Part shown: in pieces, positions 57,925-64,000 of the stretch | Layout of the letters: each line of letters starts with the position of its first letter | Numbering within the stretch: the first letter of the stretch is position 1 | NCBI GenBank assembly: GCA_020344215.1 | Contig: CP070815.1 | Location: 4,438,755 to 4,502,754, forward strand | Length of the DNA stretch: 64,000 bases | From: Gemmatimonadota bacterium | Lineage (GTDB): Bacteria > Gemmatimonadota > Gemmatimonadetes > Palauibacterales > KS3-K002 | Direction of reading: 5' to 3' | Notes under the pieces: generated by a model | What the model was told of the DNA's origin: nothing | Database searches by the model: none | Seen by the model: only the letters and a program-made list of their open reading frames with translations | Translations under genes and position numbers: made by a program

Positions 57925-59016
57925 ATGAAGCGACGGACCAAGGTCATCCTCGGGGTGGTCGCCATCGCAGTCGTCGCCGTCGGAGCGATCGCGGCCGTGC
58001 GGAACGGCCGCGGCAACGGCGAAGACGTACGGACCGTCGAGGTGGAACGCGGCGAGATCGTCGACAAGGCGCTGGCCGTGGGGCGGGTCGAGCCCGAAGT
58101 CGAAATCAGCGTAAAGTCGAAGATCTCCGGCGTCGTTAGCCGGGAGTTCGCCGAGGTCGGTGATTTCGTCCGGGCCGGTGCCCCACTACTCGAGATCAAG
58201 CCGACCCCGACGCCGCTCGAGCTGGTGGAGACGCGGCGCCAGCTTGAGCTGCGCCAGCTGGACCTCGAGAACCAGTACCGGGAAGTCGAGCGCCAGCGCC
58301 GGCTGATGGCTCAGGGCCTAATCTCCCAGGACGAGTTCGAGGCCGCCGAGCGCGCCCACGGCGAGGCGGAGCTCAACGTCAAGCTGGCGCAGGAGCGGCT
58401 CGCGCTGATCGAGGAAGGTCGCGTCACGATCGCCGACGAGAACATCGAGGCCGTGGTCTACTCGCCGATCGACGGCTTCATCCTGGAGAAGAACGTCGAG
58501 ATCGGTGATCCCGTCACCCCGCTCAACCCGTATCAGGAAGGAACGGTGCTGATGACGATGGCCGAGATGAGCGCGCTCATCTTCCGGGGCACCGTCGACG
58601 AGATCGACGTCGGGCGGCTGAGTGAGGGCATGATCGTCCAGTTCAAGATCGGCGCATTGCCCCAGGCCGAGGTGACCGGCACGCTCACCAAGATCTCACT
58701 CAAGGCACGTACCGAGGACAACTCGACCGTCTTCCCGATCGAGATCTCTCTCGATGATTCCGATGTAGTACTGCGTGCCGGTTACTCTGCCAACGCCGAT
58801 GTGATCATCGACCGGCGCGAGGACGTACTGATGATCCCGGAGCGCCTCGTGACCTTCTCCGGCGATACCGCCAAGGTCACCGTACTACTCGAAGACGGCA
58901 CTCAGGAAGAACGGATCATCGAAGTCGGATTGAGCGACGCGATCAACATAGAGGTGCTCTCAGGCCTGGAGGTGGGCGATAAAGTCGTCGAGGCACCGCC
59001 GCGGGAGATAGAGTGA
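57925..59016 (+). CDS. MacA-like periplasmic adaptor (HlyD family)
   Basis: A 363-residue membrane-fusion protein: N-terminal anchor (KVILGVVAIAVVAVGAIAAV), lipoyl-like halves around a coiled-coil hairpin (about residues 95-165, LVETRRQLELRQLDLENQYR), then a beta-barrel domain (MSALIFRGTVDEIDVGRLSE). It connects an ABC permease to an outer-membrane channel, as MacA does for MacB. Two permease-like genes follow, though no ATPase gene is in the window. The start ATG has GGAG upstream. Long degenerate heptad repeats separate it from the first permease. Confidence 0.88.
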   Translation: MKRRTKVILGVVAIAVVAVGAIAAVRNGRGNGEDVRTVEVERGEIVDKALAVGRVEPEVEISVKSKISGVVSREFAEVGDFVRAGAPLLEIKPTPTPLELVETRRQLELRQLDLENQYREVERQRRLMAQGLISQDEFEAAERAHGEAELNVKLAQERLALIEEGRVTIADENIEAVVYSPIDGFILEKNVEIGDPVTPLNPYQEGTVLMTMAEMSALIFRGTVDEIDVGRLSEGMIVQFKIGALPQAEVTGTLTKISLKARTEDNSTVFPIEISLDDSDVVLRAGYSANADVIIDRREDVLMIPERLVTFSGDTAKVTVLLEDGTQEERIIEVGLSDAINIEVLSGLEVGDKVVEAPPREIE

Positions 59017-59111
59017 CCGGTAATCGGTGGTCAGTAGTCAGTCATCGGTAGTCACGGGACCGCTGCGGGCTACGAGCCCTTACTGATCACTGATTACTGA
59101 TTACCGATCAC
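59017..59111. repeat. Inverted pair of degenerate heptad repeats
   Basis: GGTAATCGGTGGTCAGTAGT continuing CAGTCATCGGTAGTCA (59017-59054) and the opposite-strand version TTACTGATCACTGATTACTG continuing ATTACCGATCA (59080-59111) flank 25 unique bases. The arms can pair into a long hairpin in the adaptor/permease gap. Confidence 0.65.
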
Positions 59112-59148
59112 TTCTCCCGCGAACCACTAGGGCCCAGGGAATCAACGC

Positions 59149-60381
59149 ATGCGCGCACTCGGCAGCCTGAAGGACTTCCTCCACGACATCCGCACCCAGC
59201 GGCTGCGCACGACTCTGACCATCATGGGCATCACCTGGGGCACCGTCGCCGTGGTGGTCCTGCTCGCCTTCGGCGTCGGCATGGAGCGGCAGACGCGAAA
59301 GCGGATGCACGGCCTGGGCGAGCGGATCGTCATCCTCTTCGGCAACCGCACCACCAAGTCGTACGAGGGCTTCCCGGAAGGCCGTTATATCCGCTTGCAG
59401 GAGGAGGACGTACAGCTGCTCCAGCAGGAGATCCCGGATATCGTCGAGATCAGCCCCGAGTACAGCACCCGTAGCGTGCCGGTACGCCGCGGCCGCAACA
59501 GTGCCTTCCCCAACATCACCGGCATCTACCCGGTCTACGGCGACATGCGCAACGTCATCGCCGACTGGGGCGGCCGCTTCATCAGTCAGGCGGACATGGA
59601 CGAGAGACGACGCGTCGCCTTCCTCGGCAACGAGCTCGAGAAGCTGCTGTTCGAGGACGCGGACGCGGTCGGACAGACCGTGCTGGTCGGCGAGGTACCG
59701 TTCACCGTAATCGGTGTGCTGAAGGAAAAGCAGCAGAACTCGTCGTACAACTCGCGTGACCGTGACCGCGTCTTCATCCCGTCCAGCACCCACAAGGCGA
59801 TCTTCGGGCTGCGCTACGTGTCCAACATCATCTACCGCACGAGCAGCCCCGAGGTCGTCGAGGCGGTGGAACGGCGGATGAACGCGGTGCTGGGCCGCAA
59901 GTACCGCTTCGACCCCACCGATGAGGATGCCATCTGGGAATGGGACACCAGTGAGTTCGAGACGATCCTCACGGCCATCTTCCTCGGCATGAACATCTTC
60001 CTCGGGGTCGTCGGCGCCTTCACCCTGACCGTCGGCGGCATCGGTGTCGCCAACATCATGTACATCGTGGTGAAGGAGCGCACTCGCGAGATCGGCATCC
60101 GGCGCTCCATCGGCGCCCGTAAGCGCGACATCATGCTACAGTTCCTCGGCCAGACCTTCGTCGTCGTCGGTGCCGGCGCCGTCCTCGGATTCCTCATCTC
60201 CTGGGGCCTCGTAACGCTCGGACAGTGGATGCCGTTGAGAGAGTTCATCGGTGTGCCGACGATCTCGCCGGTTGTCGCCATCGCAACGATCTCGCTCCTG
60301 ACCGGCGTGGCGCTGCTCGCCGGGTATTTCCCCGCCCGTAGAGCGGCGAACCTCGATCCGGTGGAGTGTTTGAGGTACTAG
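59149..60381 (+). CDS. MacB-like ABC transporter permease
   Basis: A 410-residue permease of the FtsX/MacB type: an N-terminal helix (LTIMGITWGTVAVVVLLAFG, residues 23-42), a large periplasmic domain (about 50-280; includes RRRVAFLGNELEKLLFEDAD and VPFTVIGVLKEKQQNS), and three C-terminal helices (GMNIFLGVVGAFTLTVGGIG, QTFVVVGAGAVLGFLISWGL, ISLLTGVALLAGYFPARRAA) ending in DPVECLRY. The family signature ERTREIGIRRSIGARKRDIM is present. No ABC domain is fused, so an ATPase is encoded elsewhere. Homologous to the next gene. Confidence 0.9.
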   Translation: MRALGSLKDFLHDIRTQRLRTTLTIMGITWGTVAVVVLLAFGVGMERQTRKRMHGLGERIVILFGNRTTKSYEGFPEGRYIRLQEEDVQLLQQEIPDIVEISPEYSTRSVPVRRGRNSAFPNITGIYPVYGDMRNVIADWGGRFISQADMDERRRVAFLGNELEKLLFEDADAVGQTVLVGEVPFTVIGVLKEKQQNSSYNSRDRDRVFIPSSTHKAIFGLRYVSNIIYRTSSPEVVEAVERRMNAVLGRKYRFDPTDEDAIWEWDTSEFETILTAIFLGMNIFLGVVGAFTLTVGGIGVANIMYIVVKERTREIGIRRSIGARKRDIMLQFLGQTFVVVGAGAVLGFLISWGLVTLGQWMPLREFIGVPTISPVVAIATISLLTGVALLAGYFPARRAANLDPVECLRY

Positions 60382-60388
60382 GAGAAGA

Positions 60389-60432
60389 GTGATCAGTGAT
60401 CGGTGATCGGTGATCGGGAATCAGTGATCAGC
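60389..60432. repeat. Degenerate tandem repeats GTGATCAGTGATCGG
   Basis: About six GATC-centred units of 7-8 bases (GTGATCAGTGATCGGTGATC and on) fill most of the 71-base gap between the two permease genes. Each GATC would also be a Dam-type site if the host methylates it. Confidence 0.65.
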
Positions 60433-60452
60433 ACTTGTAGAACGGAATTCAA

Positions 60453-61697
60453 ATGTGGCGAATATTGCTCGGCGAGTTCATTGGTGACCTGAAGGGCCAG
60501 AAGACTCGCGTCCTGCTCACCATGTTCGCCATCACCTGGGGCACGATCTCCGTCGTGCTGCTACTCGCCTTCGGCGAAGGGCTGCGACACTCGATCGTCA
60601 AGGGCCTGCTCAACGCCGGCGAGCGCATCTTCATGGTCTACGGCGGCACGACGAGCAAGGAGTTCGAGGGCCTACCGCGGGGCAGGAGAATCCGCCTGAT
60701 CGAGGAGGACCTCGACCTGATCAGCCGCTCGATCGAAGATATCGACCTGGTGAGCCCCTCCTACGGCCGCTGGGGGGTCACGCTAGAAGTCGGAGAGAAC
60801 AAGACGACCACTTACATGGAGGGAGTCTATCCAGCCTTCGAGGACATGCGGCGCATGTACCCGGCGGCCGGCAGCCGCTTCATCAACATGCCTGACCTGG
60901 ACGAGCGACGGCGCGTCCTCTTCCTCGGTAACGAGATCGCCGAGGAGCTGTTCGGGGATGAGGATCCGGTCGGTGGGACCGTGATGCTGGACGACCTGCC
61001 GTTCACGGTGATCGGGGTCATGCAGAAGAAGTTTCAGGATAGCATGAACAACGGCCCCGACTCACGCCGTGCGATCATCCCGGCGTCCACTTTGAGGAGC
61101 ATCTACGGCCACCGCTACGTGAGCCACCTGCTCTTGCGGCCGCGCGACCCCGGACGGGCCGAGTTCGTCAAGGCGGAGCTATTCCGGGTGCTCGGCGCCC
61201 GCTACAAGTTCGACCCAGAGGACGAGCGCGCGCTCCCGATGTGGGACTTCATCGAGGACGAGGAGATGAGCAACAAGATCGCCATGGGGATCGAGATCTT
61301 CCTCGGACTCGTCGGCGTGTTCACCCTGCTCGTCGCCGGTATCGGCGTCGCCAACATCATGTACGTAGTGGTCCGTGAACGCACCAAGGAGATCGGCATC
61401 AAGCTCGCCATCGGTGCCAAGAAGCGCCACATCATGAACCAGTTCATCTTCGAGGCCCTCGGCCTCACCCTCGTCGGTGGCAGCGTCGGGCTCGCCTTCT
61501 CCATCGCCGTCGTCCTCTTCGTCGACAGCCTACCAGCCGACGACGGCGCCGCCGTCTACCTCGCCAACCCGAAACTGTCACTGCCCATCGCCTTCATCTG
61601 CGTGCTCACGCTCGTCCTGATCGGACTGGCAGCCGGCGTATTGCCGGCGCGCCGCGCAGCCAAGGTCGATCCCGTCGAGTCGCTGCGTTACGAGTAG
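60453..61697 (+). CDS. MacB-like ABC transporter permease (paralogue)
   Basis: A 414-residue paralogue of the preceding permease with the same layout: MFAITWGTISVVLLLAFGEG as the first helix, a periplasmic domain with DERRRVLFLGNEIAEELFGD and LPFTVIGVMQKKFQDSMN, and C-terminal helices from IEIFLGLVGVFTLLVAGIGV on. ERTKEIGIKLAIGAKKRHIM and DPVESLRYE are the signatures. The two permeases could form a heterodimer. The 5' gap is filled with GATC repeats and the start at 60453 has no strong ribosome site. Confidence 0.9.
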   Translation: MWRILLGEFIGDLKGQKTRVLLTMFAITWGTISVVLLLAFGEGLRHSIVKGLLNAGERIFMVYGGTTSKEFEGLPRGRRIRLIEEDLDLISRSIEDIDLVSPSYGRWGVTLEVGENKTTTYMEGVYPAFEDMRRMYPAAGSRFINMPDLDERRRVLFLGNEIAEELFGDEDPVGGTVMLDDLPFTVIGVMQKKFQDSMNNGPDSRRAIIPASTLRSIYGHRYVSHLLLRPRDPGRAEFVKAELFRVLGARYKFDPEDERALPMWDFIEDEEMSNKIAMGIEIFLGLVGVFTLLVAGIGVANIMYVVVRERTKEIGIKLAIGAKKRHIMNQFIFEALGLTLVGGSVGLAFSIAVVLFVDSLPADDGAAVYLANPKLSLPIAFICVLTLVLIGLAAGVLPARRAAKVDPVESLRYE

Positions 61698-61731
61698 CGA
61701 GCGTAACGCGGGACGTACCCAGCCGTCCTGT

Positions 61732-62040
61732 CTACCACTCGATGAAGACGACCTCGTAATGCGTCACGTGCGGCTCGAGCGCGAGTAGGAACTCCTCGTC
61801 TTCGGGGTAGTAGACCGCCCTCTCGTAGTCATCGCCGGCGAAGTCCCGGACAGCTTCGTACGAATCCCACAACGAGATCAAGAGGAAGTCGGCCACTTCC
61901 TCGCCGACCCGGCGGAGCACGTAGACGCCCCGATTGCCTTCGGTCGCTCGGATATCCTTTAAACCCGTCGCCTCGAGGTAGCTGACGTACTCGTCTGCCC
62001 GCGCCGCCGCGGTCACGCCGTGCCAGGTCCGTGCGATCAT
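61732..62040 (-). CDS. ABM (antibiotic biosynthesis monooxygenase)-like small protein
   Basis: A 102-residue ferredoxin-like alpha/beta barrel protein: MIARTWHGVTAAARADEYVS, GNRGVYVLRRVGEEVADFLL, and LWDSYEAVRDFAGDDYERAV, with VTHYEVVFIEW at the end. The ABM-like fold usually forms dimers that bind haem, quinones or polyketides. No catalytic residue can be singled out. It starts one base after the end of the PQQ-type dehydrogenase gene, so the two are likely co-transcribed. Confidence 0.78.
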   Translation of the reverse strand: MIARTWHGVTAAARADEYVSYLEATGLKDIRATEGNRGVYVLRRVGEEVADFLLISLWDSYEAVRDFAGDDYERAVYYPEDEEFLLALEPHVTHYEVVFIEW

Positions 62041-63204
62041 CTAGCCCTCCTTTGCGGCCACCAGCCGATAGGCCCGTCCGTTAGACGACAGGATATAGAG
62101 CTCGCCGTCGGCATCCTCACCGAAAGATAGCACGTTACCCAGCGCTCCCACGTTCCACGATCGCTCGTCGACAGCCGTGCCATCAATCACTCTGACGCTG
62201 CGCAGGAAGCCGGTACAGTAGTCCGAGTAGAAATAGTGCCCTCGCGCTGAGGGAATGGCGTCACCACGGTAGACGTAACCGCCGGTGACGGAGCAGCCTT
62301 CACCGTGCCCGTACTCGACGGCCGGCAGCACTAGGTCTGCCACGTCGCAGAAATCATCGGCGAAGCAATGCGCGCCCTCCATGAGGTTCCAGCCGTAGTT
62401 CGCGCCGCCCGAATCGGCCGGCACCACGTTTACCTCCTCCCAACGATTCTGTCCCACGTCGGCCATGTACAGGTCGTCGGTCTCCCAGTCGAACGAGAAG
62501 CGCCACGGGTTGCGCAGCCCGAAGGCCCAGATCTCGCCACGCCCGTCGGGATCGTCTACGAAGGTGTTGTCCGGCGGTACGGCGAAAGGATCGCCGCCAT
62601 CCACATCGATGCGCAGCAGCGCGCCGAGCAGCGTGCTGCGGGTCTGCCCGTGGCCTAAGGGGTCGCCACCCCTACCGCCGTCGCCCAGGCCGACGTAGAG
62701 CATCCCGTCGGGCCCAAACACGACGACACCGCCGTTATGATTCCCAAACGGTTGTTCCACGGAGAGGATGAGCTTGTCAGAATTCGGGTCCGCTATATCC
62801 GGATCACCTGTTACCGAATAGCGCTCCACCCCGGTATCGCCGTTCACATCGGTGTAGCTCGCATAGAAGTAACCGTTCGACGCGTAGTCGGGATGGAAGG
62901 CGATGCTCAACAGCCCACGCTCACCGCCGCTCAACACTCGATCGCTGATATCGAGGAACGGCATGTCGAGCAGCTCGCCGTTCTCGACGATACGCACCCG
63001 ACCCACCTGCTCCACAATGAACAGCCGTGAATCCCCTGATGGTGCGGTCAGGTAGAGGGGACTGCTCAGCCCCTCGGCCACCACCTCAACCGCCAGCCCG
63101 GTCTCCCCGTTACCACCGCCCAGCCCGCTCGAGTCGGAGCAACCGGTCAAGCCACAGACGCAGAGCGACAGGATCGTCAAGGTTGCCGACATCGTTTGCC
63201 TCAC
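62041..63204 (-). CDS. PQQ-dependent sugar dehydrogenase (GSDH family) lipoprotein
   Basis: A 387-residue six-bladed propeller enzyme like soluble glucose/aldose sugar dehydrogenase and sorbosone dehydrogenase. The lipobox is CVCGLTGCS (Cys about 22). Typical motifs are DSRLFIVEQVGRVRIV, LSIAFHPDYASNGYFYASYT, HNGGVVVFGPDGMLYVGLGD, WAFGLRNPWRFSFDW and ANYGWNLMEG. The His of HNGG and the Arg of LRNPWR are residues expected at the PQQ site. It acts in the periplasm and passes electrons to quinone or cytochromes. GTG at 63204 or ATG at 63192 may start it. Confidence 0.9.
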   Translation of the reverse strand: MRQTMSATLTILSLCVCGLTGCSDSSGLGGGNGETGLAVEVVAEGLSSPLYLTAPSGDSRLFIVEQVGRVRIVENGELLDMPFLDISDRVLSGGERGLLSIAFHPDYASNGYFYASYTDVNGDTGVERYSVTGDPDIADPNSDKLILSVEQPFGNHNGGVVVFGPDGMLYVGLGDGGRGGDPLGHGQTRSTLLGALLRIDVDGGDPFAVPPDNTFVDDPDGRGEIWAFGLRNPWRFSFDWETDDLYMADVGQNRWEEVNVVPADSGGANYGWNLMEGAHCFADDFCDVADLVLPAVEYGHGEGCSVTGGYVYRGDAIPSARGHYFYSDYCTGFLRSVRVIDGTAVDERSWNVGALGNVLSFGEDADGELYILSSNGRAYRLVAAKEG

Positions 63205-63360
63205 TCGTGTCCCCTCAACCGTTAAGTGCCTACGAGGTCCTGGCCGTCTGGCCCGGAACTCCCCATACTAACGCTGCCCATCGCCTGAGGATCCCAAGCG
63301 CGCCGGGCAAAGTGCCGTTTCAGCCCGTCCAGACCACCGGTGATGCAGAGAGGAGCCGAC

Positions 63361-64000
63361 GTGAGAACATCGATGCACGTGCCAGCGTTGCTGACCACCA
63401 TCGTCCTGCTGGTCCTGATATCTGGCTGCCGCGGCGCCGCGGAGCGTGACGCACCAGGAGGAGAGCAGGCGCAGGGAGCGCTCAACGTAGAGCTCCGCGA
63501 TGAGCTGGTGAGGATGGGTCAGGAGGATCAGCGGGACCGACAGCAGATGATGGCCATAGCGGCCGCCAGAGACACGGCCGCCATGCGGCGCCTCTGGGAG
63601 GCCGACTCCGCTCGCTCGGCACGCATCGCCGAGGTCATCGAAGCCCACGGCTGGCCGGGGCTCAGCCTGGTGGGCGAAGCGGGGGCCGACGCGGCGTTCC
63701 TCGTGGTTCAACACAGTCCGTCGACCGAGTTCCAGAAGCAGGTGCTGCCGCTCTTGACCGAGGCCGCCGAGAGCGGTGAAGCGTCGAAGGAGCAGATGGC
63801 GCTGCTAACAGACCGCGTCCTAGTGAGCGAGGGACAACCTCAACGCTACGGCACCCAGGCCAAGATCGTCGACGGCAGAGTTGTACTCGACCCCATCCAG
63901 GATGAGCCAAACGTCGACGCGCGCCGCGCGGAAATCGGCCTCATGCCGCTCGCCGAGTACGTGGCGCTGCTCGAGAGGATCTACTTGGCTCCTGCCGAGG
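63361..64000 (+). CDS. Lipoprotein similar to DUF6624, truncated by window end
   Basis: An open frame to the window end (213 residues, no stop). A GTG at 63361 with GAGGAG eight bases upstream starts it; ATG at 63373 is an alternative. The signal peptide ends in LVLISGCRG with the lipobox Cys about 23. The mature part has a helical, acidic run (LRDELVRMGQEDQRDRQQMM), then RSARIAEVIEAHGWPGLSLV, FLVVQHSPSTEFQKQVLPLL, YGTQAKIVDGRVVLDPIQD and ARRAEIGLMPLAEYVALLER, the order typical of DUF6624-like proteins. Function unknown. It diverges from the PQQ enzyme gene. Confidence 0.75.
   Translation, partial: MRTSMHVPALLTTIVLLVLISGCRGAAERDAPGGEQAQGALNVELRDELVRMGQEDQRDRQQMMAIAAARDTAAMRRLWEADSARSARIAEVIEAHGWPGLSLVGEAGADAAFLVVQHSPSTEFQKQVLPLLTEAAESGEASKEQMALLTDRVLVSEGQPQRYGTQAKIVDGRVVLDPIQDEPNVDARRAEIGLMPLAEYVALLERIYLAPAE

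Overview
The window is GC-rich, gene-dense bacterial chromosome. Its content suits Gemmatimonadota or a close relative: a 1049-residue BNR/sortilin-like secreted protein, transmembrane Ser/Thr kinases, a TLC-type carrier fused to HEAT-like repeats, a Gram-negative cell plan with many lipoproteins, and multihaem cytochrome operons. This is inference from gene content, since no rRNA or other marker is present. No tRNA, rRNA, CRISPR array, phage or intact transposase was seen.

Layout. 1-1070: ccmB (partial) and ccmA of the cytochrome c maturation exporter, which fits the very large c-haem demand further on. 2.3-5.4 kb: the rpsP-rimM-trmD-rplS-rnhB translation cluster on the minus strand. 5.5-12.3 kb: purA with a terminator in its leader, a DUF456 protein, an aldolase, pilT, a D-2-hydroxyacid dehydrogenase, an MgtC-like protein and trpS. 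12.4-29.7 kb: mixed genes, including an inositol-phosphatase-like enzyme, an AAA ATPase, two Ser/Thr kinases and a kinase pseudogene, the BNR protein, an HtrA protease, the TLC-HEAT carrier, an NlpC/P60 hydrolase and an EamA exporter. 29.8-32.3 kb: a luxC/luxE-like pair with no luciferase. 33.3-36 kb: a TPR protein, small membrane proteins and a SelW-like selenoprotein read through an in-frame UGA.

36.2-48.5 kb: two converging respiratory operons. The plus-strand operon encodes a degenerate Rieske-like protein, a cytochrome b without the PEWY motif, 9-, 22- and 8-haem cytochromes, a Tat-type four-cluster ferredoxin and an NrfD-like quinol subunit. The minus-strand operon encodes a tetrahaem cytochrome, a 9-haem cytochrome, a canonical Rieske protein and a PEWY-containing cytochrome b. 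Together they carry 51 CXXCH sites plus one CX4CH. The likely job is moving electrons between the quinone pool and periplasmic or outer carriers. One operon looks like a conventional bifurcating bc complex and the other like a version that has lost bifurcation.

48.8-64 kb: a lipoprotein, dnaE2, a membrane protein with its winged-helix regulator, a DUF4173-like protein, an SDR, a MacA/MacB-like efflux set, an ABM-domain protein, a PQQ-dependent sugar dehydrogenase and a truncated DUF6624-like lipoprotein.

The most unusual layer is a dispersed family of palindromic elements, at least a dozen copies. They have conserved loop sequences, while their paired stems differ from copy to copy. Most lie between genes, but at least four sit in frame inside dnaE2 and lengthen its protein by roughly 280 residues without a stop codon. 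A second, unrelated repeat type is short degenerate 7-8-base tandem units between genes.
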